A stretch of 60,077 nt of DNA, taken from contig JALWRI010000081.1 in the NCBI GenBank assembly GCA_026994225.1, forward strand, positions 1 through 60,077. The letters run 5' to 3'. Below are positions 37,697 through 47,282 of this stretch, piece by piece; positions within the stretch are counted from its first letter, which is position 1; each line of letters opens with the position of its first letter. Below the pieces are notes generated by a model. The model was not told the origin of the DNA. It did no database searches and worked only from the letters and a program-made list of their open reading frames with translations. The translations under genes and the position numbers were made by a program. Source of the DNA: Gammaproteobacteria bacterium (GTDB lineage Bacteria; Pseudomonadota; Gammaproteobacteria; GRL18).

Positions 37697-39817
37697 ATGT
37701 ATAGTAAAACTCTCATTTCCACTTTACAAAAATTATCGATATTTCTAACATACCTGTTTTGTTTACTTCTCCTTTTTCTTATTTCTCAATATCATACTTC
37801 CTATGATATGTTTTGGCACTTAAAAACAGGCATGGACTGGATCAATCAGGGATTATCTCCCTGGGTGGATCATTATAGTTTTACTTTTAATGGAGAGCCT
37901 ATTGCTGCCGGTAATTATTATGTATTTCAGATTATTCTTGCATCTTTAGTAAAACTCGCTGATAACAATGTTGCACTCGGCTTTGCATATTATAAAATGC
38001 TGTGTTTTACCCTGATATTTATCCTTATTTATTTTTATTTTAAGCAATTAAAAACACCCTGGTTTATTCAAATACTCAGCTTGTTATTACTTACTATTAT
38101 ATTGCAGTTTAGAGCATTGGCACGCCCTGAACTGCTCGATTATGTTCTTTTTATCTGTTCTTTTCTTTTATTAATACCACTAAAACAAAAATGGACAAAC
38201 AAATACCTTTTCTTTACATCTTTATTTATTCTTATCTGGACAAATTATCACACAGCTATTTTTGGTTATATGGTATTTTTTGCTCTTTTTGTTGATAAAG
38301 CACTCCAAAAACTCACTCAGCCTAACAAAAAGCCCTATTTTAGTTGGAGATCCTGGATATTTTGGGGCAGTGTCCTTTTTTTTGTTGGATTTTTAAACCC
38401 AGATCTACAACATCAACTTTTTTCGGGGTTAAATTTTTCGTCCACTAAGTGGGAACAATATATACTAGAACACCGTCCAACCTCTATTATTTATCCTAAT
38501 AATATATTACTCAATATTATTGCTATCCTTTCCCTTTACACTATCTTTGGATTAATTATCCTAAAGCAATATGGTTCAGCTTTTGTCGGTATTTTATTTT
38601 TTCTTTTATTTTGGAAATACGCACGTTTTATCGCACCATCTAGTCTCTATTTATTATTAATGTTTAGTTATGTATCCAGCAAAGTTAATATTATTAGTAT
38701 TTATCAACATCTTCAATGTTACTTACGCTTTAGCCTTGTTTTTATATGGAGTGCTATCTGTATTTACGCCTTTTATTATTCGATTAATATGAATATTACC
38801 TGGTCTAATTTTTGGTCTTATAAAATAAGTAAAGGGTTTATACAGGTCTTACCTTTTAATACGATAAAATATTTAACAGCTCATAATACTAACACACCGG
38901 TTAATATACTTAATCATTTTAGATTAGGGGGATTTTTGATTAATTATTTACCCGCTAATTTTAAAATCTATATTGATGGTCGAACAAACATCCTATACCC
39001 TTTTAGCTTTCTTGAAACCTATATGCATATTTCTACTCCTGATGGAGCAGCAGAAGAATTAAATAAATATAACATCCATTATATTCTTTTTCCCTTTAAA
39101 AAAGAGATATTTAATGTGTTAACCTATGCTATCCCCCAAAGATATTATATTAGTTTTATTGATAATAATTATATGCTCTATTCCCAAAACCAGCAAGAAG
39201 ATCATTTTACCACAACAACAGAGCTATATTTTTACCCCATGTGCTGGAATAATCATATTAATAAAAAATTACTGCATAATGAAATACAGCAAGGGAAACG
39301 TTTACTATCTAAAACAACGCCTATATCACCACTATTAAAGCTATTAAAAGACTATCTACAACAAGCTGATGTCACCCAAGAATTTTATTCTCGCTTATCT
39401 CTAACTACTGCAGCTTCTGTTAGATTAGCCGCTTATATGGCATATCAACAAAAATACTACTTATCAAGTATACAATTACTGGATAAAATTATTGTAAAAT
39501 CCAAAGCTGACTCTATTTTTATAAGTATTGTATTAACACATTTAGAAAAATACGCCCTTAGTGAATCTTATCTACAACCGATGATTCCCCCATCAGATCC
39601 ATCCTCCTCTCGCATCGCTTATAAACTCAATAATAATGAAAAATGGATTATATGGACATTACTCACTCAGATACAACAGCATAAAAAACTCGACGTCAGC
39701 AGTCAGCAATTTTTACAACAGTTACAAAAAGAAGCACAGCAATTACACCCGAGAAAAAAGACATCACCGCTTATACAATATGGGGTTGATTGCTCATTGT
39801 TACGTTTTAATCAATAA
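37697..39817 (+). CDS. Large polytopic membrane protein, GT-C-like
   Basis: 706 residues. About 10-12 membrane helices in the first 390 residues. The first extracytoplasmic loop has YDMFWHLKTGMDWINQGLSP and DHYSFTFNGEPI, a pattern (WHLxxG, then D.FSFT) seen in uncharacterised GT-C-type proteins. LARPELLDYVLF and IWTNYHTAIFGYM fit as well. After the membrane part, IYIDGRTNILYPFSFLETY begins a soluble region of about 300 residues with possible helical repeats. It starts 31 bases after the second pilin. A role in attaching or building pilin glycan is inference from position; no Wzy_C/TfpO ligase signature was recognised. Confidence 0.55.
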   Translation: MYSKTLISTLQKLSIFLTYLFCLLLLFLISQYHTSYDMFWHLKTGMDWINQGLSPWVDHYSFTFNGEPIAAGNYYVFQIILASLVKLADNNVALGFAYYKMLCFTLIFILIYFYFKQLKTPWFIQILSLLLLTIILQFRALARPELLDYVLFICSFLLLIPLKQKWTNKYLFFTSLFILIWTNYHTAIFGYMVFFALFVDKALQKLTQPNKKPYFSWRSWIFWGSVLFFVGFLNPDLQHQLFSGLNFSSTKWEQYILEHRPTSIIYPNNILLNIIAILSLYTIFGLIILKQYGSAFVGILFFLLFWKYARFIAPSSLYLLLMFSYVSSKVNIISIYQHLQCYLRFSLVFIWSAICIYAFYYSINMNITWSNFWSYKISKGFIQVLPFNTIKYLTAHNTNTPVNILNHFRLGGFLINYLPANFKIYIDGRTNILYPFSFLETYMHISTPDGAAEELNKYNIHYILFPFKKEIFNVLTYAIPQRYYISFIDNNYMLYSQNQQEDHFTTTTELYFYPMCWNNHINKKLLHNEIQQGKRLLSKTTPISPLLKLLKDYLQQADVTQEFYSRLSLTTAASVRLAAYMAYQQKYYLSSIQLLDKIIVKSKADSIFISIVLTHLEKYALSESYLQPMIPPSDPSSSRIAYKLNNNEKWIIWTLLTQIQQHKKLDVSSQQFLQQLQKEAQQLHPRKKTSPLIQYGVDCSLLRFNQ

Positions 39818-39843
39818 CCTTATTATCAAATAGTGTCCAGCTT

Positions 39844-41529
39844 ATGCTTATAAAAAATAATCAGCACTATATATATGTATCTGCCATTATTTGTTTCACT
39901 GCCTTACTCGCTCATGGTATAAGTTTATTTAATAATGGTATTTTTTGGGATGGCAGCCTTATTTACCTTGCACAAATATTTCCCCAAACCACGATCTTGA
40001 AAGATTTTTTTTTTAGTCAACATTTATATTTTAATTATTACCTTATTGACTTTTTAAATCAATTTGATGGAACATTGATATTTAGGTTACTCTCATTTTT
40101 TTCCCTGTGTTTATCTCCTATTATTATTTATCTCATCCTTGATCATATTCACTTATTTTCTCGATACTATAATATCCTCATCACACTCTTTATCACTACT
40201 TTTCCGGGTATCAGCTTTGGTTTTAATGCCATTATGGTAACCCATGCTATAACCTTGTTATGTTTTTTTCTTGGTTACTACTTAGGTAGTATCTCTGTTA
40301 CATCCCATACATATAAACGCTATAGCTATACCCTCTTATCTTTATTATTTTTTACTATTAGTTTTTTTTATCCTTCCAATTTACCCTTTTATAGCACCTT
40401 TGTTATTATTCATTATTTACTCTATTCTCAATATACGTTTAACATATCGTCTATTTGGCAATATATTCGTAAAAACAGTCATTTTTTATTACTCCCTTTT
40501 TTATTTTGGTACTTACAAAATCTGCTTTACAGCAATAATGCAGCGTATGACAGCTATAATAAAATTGAATTATTAACCATAGCGCATTATCTTTTAGGAT
40601 TAAAAAAATTTGTTATTGCAAACTTTTTTAATCTTTCTACAGTGATAGCCCTTACAGGGAGTATTTTCTCCCTTTTTTATTTATTTATTAAAGGACAACT
40701 CCTTATATCCATCATTAATAATAAAAAATATCTGTATTTACTCTTGTTTGGTTTAGTCGCCTGGTTTTTTGGTACTGTTGCTTTTTTAGCCGTCGGTAAA
40801 GTCCCGGGAATTGCCTCACTACCCATACAACTTTATGATTCCCGTTTAATTACTTTAACTGCACCTGCGACAGCAATTATCCTGTGTACTCTCATTTTGT
40901 TTTTCTTTACTAAAAAAGACACCCTAAGCAAAACAGGTAACATCATTCTTTTTACCACGCTTATCAGCAATATTTCTATCAATATCACTCATTATTTACA
41001 ATGGCAAGGAAAAATAGCCGTACATAACAGCATCGTACAACATTTACACACCCAACCCACTATTCAGAATTATTCTGTTTATCGTATTAAAAATCAATTT
41101 CCTGTTGGATACCTTAATCCTTTATATAGTTATGAAGTCAGTGCCATGATTGCTCAAGCCTATCCCCAAACATTAAAATATGCAACAGATCTTCCAGCCT
41201 GTTATTTTATAGCAGTAATCCTAAACCCTAATCTTTCAAAACTACTTGGCTATAGCGATATATCACTTAAAGATACGCAATGGGGAATATTAACATTAAA
41301 GCCCTCTCAAGTTTTTTCTCACACATCACTCACTCAATTAGGTATTTATGCCCTTTTTTATCGTATCCTGTATCCTGATCATTATAAAACTTTTATAGCT
41401 ACATTAGCTTCTGTTTCCATTAAAGAGGATAAACAACCCACTAAATGTATCATCCAGCCCAAGGAGAATGTTCCTTTATATGGCAATTTTTTAAAATACC
41501 AATTACCTAACCCTAAAGAGGATAAATAG
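39844..41529 (+). CDS. Polytopic membrane protein, possible glycosyltransferase
   Basis: 561 residues, about 11 membrane helices through residue 385 and a C-terminal soluble part of about 170 residues. An acidic residue sits in the first loop (NNGIFWDGSLIYLAQ), as in GT-C enzymes. No named family was recognised. It lies between the larger GT-C-like gene and the WecE-type aminotransferase, all on the plus strand with short gaps (26 and 7 bases), so they appear to be one operon. Confidence 0.5.
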   Translation: MLIKNNQHYIYVSAIICFTALLAHGISLFNNGIFWDGSLIYLAQIFPQTTILKDFFFSQHLYFNYYLIDFLNQFDGTLIFRLLSFFSLCLSPIIIYLILDHIHLFSRYYNILITLFITTFPGISFGFNAIMVTHAITLLCFFLGYYLGSISVTSHTYKRYSYTLLSLLFFTISFFYPSNLPFYSTFVIIHYLLYSQYTFNISSIWQYIRKNSHFLLLPFLFWYLQNLLYSNNAAYDSYNKIELLTIAHYLLGLKKFVIANFFNLSTVIALTGSIFSLFYLFIKGQLLISIINNKKYLYLLLFGLVAWFFGTVAFLAVGKVPGIASLPIQLYDSRLITLTAPATAIILCTLILFFFTKKDTLSKTGNIILFTTLISNISINITHYLQWQGKIAVHNSIVQHLHTQPTIQNYSVYRIKNQFPVGYLNPLYSYEVSAMIAQAYPQTLKYATDLPACYFIAVILNPNLSKLLGYSDISLKDTQWGILTLKPSQVFSHTSLTQLGIYALFYRILYPDHYKTFIATLASVSIKEDKQPTKCIIQPKENVPLYGNFLKYQLPNPKEDK

Positions 41530-41536
41530 TTTATTT

Positions 41537-42679
41537 ATGTCTCACATTCATATACCCTTTAACCGTCCTTGTTGGCATGGTGATGAAATTAAATATATTA
41601 CCCAGGCCTATGAAAATGGCTGGATTTCTGGCGATGGGCCGTTTACTAAAAAAGCACAGCATCTATTAGAGCAACAACTTAATATTTCTAAAGTATTATT
41701 AACCACCTCTTGTACCGATGCCTTGGAAATGGCAGCTATTCTTTTAAATTTACAACCTGATGATGAAGTAATAGTTCCTTCCTTTACTTTTGTTTCCACA
41801 GCACTTGCTTTTGTTATGCGTGGTGCAAAAATCATTTTTGCTGATATTCGTCCTGATACCTTAAATATGGATGAAACACAACTCGAATCACTGATAACCG
41901 ATAAAACAAAAGCCATTATTCCTGTTCATTATGCCGGTATTGCCTGTGCAATGGATAACATTATGGCAATAGCCAATAGCTATCATTTAGCGGTTATTGA
42001 AGATAATGCACATGGACTATATGGAAAATATAAGGGACAAGCACTCGGTTCAATAGGACATTTAGCCACCCAAAGTTTTCATGAAACCAAAAATATCACT
42101 TGTGGTGAAGGCGGAGCATTACTGATTAATGATCCTCAATATCTGCAACGTGCTGAAATTATCCGTGAAAAAGGTACTAATCGTAGTCAATTTTTTCGAG
42201 GAGAAATTAATAAATATTCTTGGGTCGATAAAGGTTCCAGTTATGTTTTATCTGATATTCTTGCCGCATTACTCTATGGTCAACTACTTCACAGTCACCA
42301 TATTCAAGAAAAAAGAAAAAAGCTTTGGCATTATTATCATTCACATTTAATATCATGGGCTACTCATCATCATATTCAACTTCCCTTTATTCCTGATGAG
42401 TGTGAATCAGGCTATCATATGTTTTATTTACTAATGCCTTCTTTAAGCATCCGCACCCAATTTATTGCACATTTAAAAAATTATAATATCCATGCTGTTT
42501 TTCATTACCTTCCATTACATACATCAAAAATGGGACAGCTACATGCTACACAAAAAAAAACCTGTCCGATTACAGTAGATATTAGTGATCGCATAGTCAG
42601 ACTGCCTTTTTATAATGATCTACAACAACAAGAACTAGATTATATACTCGATGCTATTTTTGCTTTCACTATTGATTAA
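41537..42679 (+). CDS. wecE: dTDP-4-amino-4,6-dideoxygalactose transaminase-like (WecE)
   Basis: DegT/DnrJ/EryC1/StrS aminotransferase, 380 residues. PLP lysine Lys185 in QSFHETKNITCGEGG, the cofactor-binding Asp156 in IEDNAHG, and the long matches PSFTFVSTALAFVMRGAKII and REKGTNRSQFFRGEINKY follow E. coli WecE (RffA) nearly residue for residue. It makes dTDP-Fuc4N, which is usually N-acetylated. The acetyltransferase on the opposite strand could serve this, though that family differs from WecD. It provides a sugar for enterobacterial-common-antigen-like or other glycans. Confidence 0.88.
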   Translation: MSHIHIPFNRPCWHGDEIKYITQAYENGWISGDGPFTKKAQHLLEQQLNISKVLLTTSCTDALEMAAILLNLQPDDEVIVPSFTFVSTALAFVMRGAKIIFADIRPDTLNMDETQLESLITDKTKAIIPVHYAGIACAMDNIMAIANSYHLAVIEDNAHGLYGKYKGQALGSIGHLATQSFHETKNITCGEGGALLINDPQYLQRAEIIREKGTNRSQFFRGEINKYSWVDKGSSYVLSDILAALLYGQLLHSHHIQEKRKKLWHYYHSHLISWATHHHIQLPFIPDECESGYHMFYLLMPSLSIRTQFIAHLKNYNIHAVFHYLPLHTSKMGQLHATQKKTCPITVDISDRIVRLPFYNDLQQQELDYILDAIFAFTID

Positions 42680-42687
42680 GCTATCCT

Positions 42688-42728
42688 GATCTATATACAG
42701 CACCGATTAAAACTGTGCATGATAGATC
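42688..42728. terminator. Inverted repeat between wecE and the acyltransferase
   Basis: GATCTAT (42688-42694) and ATAGATC (42722-42728), with an inner GCAC/GTGC pair (42700-42703 and 42715-42718). It lies in the 47-base gap between two convergent genes, where a bidirectional stop is expected. No strong T-run. Confidence 0.4.
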
Positions 42729-43278
42729 ATTTCCTAAATAATTTTTCTTTTTTTAATACCCGCTTTTTTCTGTTTTTAATTATTTTTGCGGGAATACCCG
42801 CATAGACTTTCCACGCTTTAGAAGAATGCAGCATTAAACTCATTGCACCTATAGCCGTCCCTTCTTTTAATTTTACTCCTGGCAAAATATAACTACCAGC
42901 ACCAATAATAACATGCTTTGCTATCTGTATTTTTTTCTTTATTTCCTTCTTATACGCTGTAGGGATAGTAGAATTTGTCATACTATCACCTAGATAATCA
43001 TCTGACTGCGTAAAAACATTAACACCGTACGCCAGGGTGGAAAAATCACCGATAATAATGCCTTTTTCTCCTCCGGCAAGATTGCAATAAGGCGTTATAT
43101 GGATATGTTTTCCTATTTTAATTTTTCCTGATAGTAAACAAAAATCATCGATCCTGGAATTATCGCCAATCTCTATTTTATCACAATCATAAATACTTGC
43201 TTTTGTACTCACTTTAACATTCTTACCTAATGACTTAAATCCTTTTTTTTGTAATTGTTTTTGAGATAAATAGGCCAT
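42727..43278 (-). CDS. Hexapeptide-repeat acyltransferase
   Basis: 183 residues, left-handed beta-helix (LbetaH) family. Hexapeptide turns are seen through the protein (VKVSTKASIYDCDKIEIGDN, IDDFCLLSGKIKIGKHIHI, HVIIGAGSYILPGVKLKEG), then a basic C-terminus (KNRKKRVLKKEKLFRK). It probably acetylates an amino or hydroxyl group of a nucleotide sugar. Its neighbours, a WecE-type aminotransferase and a GT2 enzyme, make an N-acetylated amino-deoxy sugar the likely product. Starts directly (0 bases) after the GT2 gene. Confidence 0.72.
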   Translation of the reverse strand: MAYLSQKQLQKKGFKSLGKNVKVSTKASIYDCDKIEIGDNSRIDDFCLLSGKIKIGKHIHITPYCNLAGGEKGIIIGDFSTLAYGVNVFTQSDDYLGDSMTNSTIPTAYKKEIKKKIQIAKHVIIGAGSYILPGVKLKEGTAIGAMSLMLHSSKAWKVYAGIPAKIIKNRKKRVLKKEKLFRK

Positions 43279-44223
43279 TTATTTCCCCTTAAAAGTCGTT
43301 TCTTGCACTATATATAAAGGACGAGTTTTTGTTTCATCAAAAATTTTACCTATATACAACCCTAAAAATCCCATATTACAAAATAATAATCCTGAAAGAA
43401 AATAAATAGATACCATTACACTCGTCCAACCTTCAACAGGTACTGAATAAATAAAATATCGGATGGTTAACCAAATAGCATATAACACCGATATAAAAGA
43501 CATCAAAAAACCAAACTTAATAGATAAACGTAAGGGTTTATTGGATTGCGATACGATACTATCAATCGCTAAATGCATTAATTTTCTAAAGGTATAGGCA
43601 CTTTTTCCTTCTCCCCTTTTAGCATGTTCAATATCTACGCAAGCATAATTAAATCCTAACCAGTTTATAAATAAAGGATAGGAACGACTATGTTCAGATA
43701 ATTTTCTAAATTCTTTTACTACTTTTTTTGCAATAATACTAAAGTTCGCTACTGTATTATCAACGCTTGTTTCTGTAAAATAACCGTATACCTTATAAAA
43801 TAATTTTGAACCCAGTTGTTTAAAATAATTATCCTGACGTGCATATCGTCGTCCAAAAACTACATCAAACCCCTCTTGCGTTTTATTATATAATTTAACA
43901 ATTTCCTCTGGTTGATCTTGTAAATCACAATCCATAACAACTACCCATTCCCCCTTTGCATAATCTAATCCTGCGGTAATAGCATAATGTTGTCCAAAAT
44001 TTCGAGAAAGATTAATCCCTTTTACTCTTTGATCTTGACTGGCTAAATGTTGTATCATTTTCCAGGCATTATCTGGGCTGGCATCATTGACCATAATAAT
44101 TTCAAAATGTGCTGTAATAGTCTCTAATGTTGCCTCTAAGCGTTGGTATAGCAATTCAAGACAATTTTCACAACCATATACTGGGGTAACAACTGATATA
44201 TGTATTTTTTTACTTTTTTCCAT
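43279..44223 (-). CDS. GT2 polyprenyl-phosphate glycosyltransferase (GtrB/ArnC type)
   Basis: 314 residues. GT-A domain: ISVVTPVYGCENCLELLYQR, MVNDASPDNAW and the acidic motif VVMDCDLQDQPEEI. Two membrane helices at the C-terminus (FGFLMSFISVLYAIWLTI and MVSIYFLSGLLFCNMGFLGL) give the GtrB/ArnC/DPM layout, which puts sugar on a polyprenyl-phosphate at the inner face of the membrane. The QxxRW-like part is HAKRGEGKSAYT. It is the first gene of a two-gene unit with the acyltransferase. Confidence 0.85.
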   Translation of the reverse strand: MEKSKKIHISVVTPVYGCENCLELLYQRLEATLETITAHFEIIMVNDASPDNAWKMIQHLASQDQRVKGINLSRNFGQHYAITAGLDYAKGEWVVVMDCDLQDQPEEIVKLYNKTQEGFDVVFGRRYARQDNYFKQLGSKLFYKVYGYFTETSVDNTVANFSIIAKKVVKEFRKLSEHSRSYPLFINWLGFNYACVDIEHAKRGEGKSAYTFRKLMHLAIDSIVSQSNKPLRLSIKFGFLMSFISVLYAIWLTIRYFIYSVPVEGWTSVMVSIYFLSGLLFCNMGFLGLYIGKIFDETKTRPLYIVQETTFKGK

Positions 44224-44347
44224 AAGTCCTGCTTATAATTATAAATGGTTTAATGAACACAATAGTTAATAGTCAGGTTAAGGTCAAATAGACTATAATG
44301 CCAAGTTAAGGACGTTTTTTTTACTTTTCACTGTTAGGTAACACACT

Positions 44348-44725
44348 ATGCGTAAAGGACATCAATATGTTGGTATTATTCTTAATATGGACTATGAAAA
44401 TCAATCCCATAAAATGTGTAAAATGATTTGGGATTCAGTTTACAAAAAGATGCTAGAACGAGGTTTTCGTTATGAAAAGCGAATATTTGTACATGATGAT
44501 AATGGCACTAATACCATAGCTATCTTTAATAAAGCCAAAACGATTATGGATGAAATGGAAACCCATTTAAGTTATTTTGATGAACACCCGCTATCATATA
44601 TTAAAGATTTTTATGGTGTCACATTGCGTAATTGTTTTGATCTCACCTTACCCGGAACAGAAAATATTGACGTAAAAGAAGAACCTTTAGAAAAAGTTAC
44701 CGCTTTGACTGACTTAAAAAAATAG
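44348..44725 (+). CDS. Unrecognised 125-residue protein
   Basis: Soluble, mixed alpha/beta composition, no signal peptide. Its N-terminus (MRKGHQYVGIILNMDYENQS) is followed by an alpha-rich middle (KMCKMIWDSVYKKMLERGFR) and a metal-like cluster is absent. AGGTAA lies 9 bases before the ATG. A TATAAT at 44294-44299 could be its -10 box, but no good -35 is seen. It precedes the molybdoenzyme operon by 293 bases on the same strand. I do not recognise the family, and codon use looks like that of its neighbours. Confidence 0.6.
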   Translation: MRKGHQYVGIILNMDYENQSHKMCKMIWDSVYKKMLERGFRYEKRIFVHDDNGTNTIAIFNKAKTIMDEMETHLSYFDEHPLSYIKDFYGVTLRNCFDLTLPGTENIDVKEEPLEKVTALTDLKK

Positions 44726-44963
44726 CAATATGGAGTCAACAGCAATATCCTTGTGTTAGACAGGATTTTTTCTGGTGCATAGTCTGTATTTTATGCTCCT
44801 TTTTTGGGCACATTATGATGTAGATAGCTTAGATTCTTTATCGTTTGTTCTTAATAGAGCAACACAAAACCACGTCTATCAGGGAGAAGATGTCAAAAAT
44901 GGTCTACTTTTTGCTTTAGAGCAAATAATCTTTGTTTTAATTTTTACTCTATAATTGAATACA

Positions 44964-44991
44964 TTGACTAAATAATTACATTTTCTATACC
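44964..44991 (+). promoter_or_regulatory. Promoter of the molybdoenzyme operon
   Basis: TTGACT (44964-44969), a 16-base spacer, TATACC (44986-44991). The start would be near 44998, giving a leader of about 20 bases that still contains AGGAG (45008-45012), 6 bases before the ATG at 45019. No clear FNR or NarL box was recognised nearby. Confidence 0.45.
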
Positions 44992-45018
44992 AATATATCA
45001 AATACACAGGAGTGCTTT

Positions 45019-47238
45019 ATGCTATTTGGCAGAAAGAAAAAAAATCCTATCAAAATTGCAGATAAAAAAGTTGCTGAATGGAAATATACAACCTGTGGTT
45101 ACTGCTCTACAGGTTGCTCTATTGAAGTCGGCTTAAATGATCAAGGTACGCCTGTTGCCACTCGGGGGGTGGGCAGTGCAGATGTCAATAGGGGTAAGCT
45201 ATGTGTTAAGGGAATATTTGAACATGAATTATTTAAATCTAAAGGACGAGGTAATGAACCACTAATTCGCCAACATATTCATAACGCCTATCAAAAAACC
45301 TCCTGGGAGGATGCCCTAAATACAACAGCTAATGAAATTAAACGTATTCAAGGCACTTATGGGAGAGATGCCTTTGCGATTATTTCTACTGGACAGTTAA
45401 TGACTGAAGAATTTTATACTTTAGGCAAATTATCCCGTGGAGTCATTGGTACGAATAATTATGATGGTAATACTACCTTGTGTATGGCATCTGCAGTATC
45501 AGGTTATAAACGCTCTTTTGGTAGTGATGGCCCTCCAGGTTGCTATGATGATTTTGAACATACTGAATGTTTAATGGCTTTTGGATCAAATCTACCAGAG
45601 CAACATCCGATTATTTTTTGGCGATTAAAACAAGCATTAGAAAAGCGTTCTTTTCCTGTTATCGTTGTTGATCCTCGTGTTACCATGTTTTCACAAATGG
45701 CAGATATGCACCTAGCAATTACACCTGGTACGGATGTGGTACTACTTAACGCTCTTGCACATGTTATCATTGATGAAGGGCTGGCAGATACTGATTATAT
45801 TAAAAATCACACATCGGGAGCAGAAACATTTGAAAAATTAGTTGCCCAATATGATCCCGTTACCGCTTCTAAAATTTGTGGCATTGATGAAGACACTATC
45901 CGTAATGTTGCCCGTTTATATGCTAAAGCTGATGCGGCAATGAGTATATGGACAATGGGGATTAATCAATCTACACATGGATCAGATGGGGTAGTTGGAA
46001 TTAATAACCTTAATTTAATTACGGGTAATATTGGTAAGGAAGGGGGGAGCAGTTTATCCATTACCGGACAATGTAATGCTATGGGAACACGGGAATGGTC
46101 ATCTTGTTCAGGATTACCGGGTTATCGTGTATTGGAAAACCCTGAGCATCGTAAAGAAGTCGCTGATTTTTGGAATATTGATCCTGAATTTTTTCCCAAA
46201 CAGCGAGGGTTGTTTCAAACAGATATTTTTCCCGCTATAGAAACGGGTCAAATAAAAGGCTTATGGTTAATAGCTACCAATCCTATGACTTCCATGCCTA
46301 ACACCGCTCGTATTCGTAAGACCTTAGAAAAACTGGAATTTTTAGTGGTACAAGATTCTTACGAAGATGTAGAAACAACACAATATGCCCATGTTTATTT
46401 TCCTGCCGCAACCTGGGCAGAAAAGGAAGGCTGTTTTACCAATACTGAACGGCGAGTTAATATTGTACGTAAAGTAACCGAGCCACCTGCTAATGCCAAA
46501 GCCGATTTATGGATTTTTAACCAAATGGCAAAACGTTTTGAACAAAGTGCTAAAATGCAGTTTCCAGAAACCTCTGCAGAAGTATTTAATGAAATGCGAC
46601 AACTATCCAAAGGGCGTTTAGTTGATATTTCAGGTATGGATCATGATCTCATCGAACAACAACGAGGCATACAATGGCCCTATCCCACAACCCAAAACGA
46701 TGCCAACAGTCCGGCAGATAACCCTCATCATAAGCAGGATAAAGACAATTCCCGTTTATATACCGATGGTCGCTTTCAATATGCCGATCAAAAAGCAAAA
46801 CTCATTTCTTTACCTTTTATTGATAATAATGAAGTTCCCGATCAGGAATATCCCTTTTGGCTCAATACAGGTCGAGTAGTTGAACATTTTCATAGCCGTA
46901 CTAAAACAGGTAAAATTGGCAACTGTAATAAATTTAGCCCTACCCCTTATATGGAAATTAACCCCGATGCGGCATTGGAATTAGGGATTGAACATATGAG
47001 CTATGTACGTTTAGTATCACGACGTGGAGATGCCATCGTGCTGGCACAATTAACCCAACGTGTCCCCCATAATATGATATTTGTACCGTTTCACTTCCAT
47101 GACTGTGTTAATCGTTTAAGTTTAGGTTTACTTGATCCACATTCACGCCAACCAGCATTTAAACAAAGTGCAGTACGTATAGAACACGTTGATCAGCAAG
47201 AAGCCGCACAATTAAATGTGGAAATGCGTAATTTCTAG
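45019..47238 (+). CDS. Nitrate-reductase-like molybdopterin oxidoreductase, large subunit
   Basis: 739 residues, DMSO-reductase superfamily. The N-terminal [4Fe-4S] site is Cys26, Cys29, Cys33 and Cys62 (TCGYCSTGC and KLCVKG). The probable Mo-ligand Cys155 lies in NTTLCMASAVSGYKRSFG, the pattern of NapA/NasA enzymes. GRVVEHFHSRTKTGKIGN resembles the pterin-binding end of assimilatory nitrate reductases. There is no Tat signal, so it is cytoplasmic. Unlike soluble NasA it is followed by a membrane anchor. Substrate (nitrate or other) is not proven. A formate dehydrogenase is less likely because the motif patterns follow the nitrate group. Confidence 0.78.
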   Translation: MLFGRKKKNPIKIADKKVAEWKYTTCGYCSTGCSIEVGLNDQGTPVATRGVGSADVNRGKLCVKGIFEHELFKSKGRGNEPLIRQHIHNAYQKTSWEDALNTTANEIKRIQGTYGRDAFAIISTGQLMTEEFYTLGKLSRGVIGTNNYDGNTTLCMASAVSGYKRSFGSDGPPGCYDDFEHTECLMAFGSNLPEQHPIIFWRLKQALEKRSFPVIVVDPRVTMFSQMADMHLAITPGTDVVLLNALAHVIIDEGLADTDYIKNHTSGAETFEKLVAQYDPVTASKICGIDEDTIRNVARLYAKADAAMSIWTMGINQSTHGSDGVVGINNLNLITGNIGKEGGSSLSITGQCNAMGTREWSSCSGLPGYRVLENPEHRKEVADFWNIDPEFFPKQRGLFQTDIFPAIETGQIKGLWLIATNPMTSMPNTARIRKTLEKLEFLVVQDSYEDVETTQYAHVYFPAATWAEKEGCFTNTERRVNIVRKVTEPPANAKADLWIFNQMAKRFEQSAKMQFPETSAEVFNEMRQLSKGRLVDISGMDHDLIEQQRGIQWPYPTTQNDANSPADNPHHKQDKDNSRLYTDGRFQYADQKAKLISLPFIDNNEVPDQEYPFWLNTGRVVEHFHSRTKTGKIGNCNKFSPTPYMEINPDAALELGIEHMSYVRLVSRRGDAIVLAQLTQRVPHNMIFVPFHFHDCVNRLSLGLLDPHSRQPAFKQSAVRIEHVDQQEAAQLNVEMRNF

Positions 47239-47282
47239 TTATAAGAATATATGTTAGAGAATTATAAACCGAGATATAAAGT

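Noticed and set aside
45019-47238. Formate dehydrogenase as identity of the molybdoenzyme
   Set aside because: The region around Cys155 and the C-terminal pterin-binding motif follow nitrate-reductase patterns, so nitrate reductase-like was kept, with substrate open.
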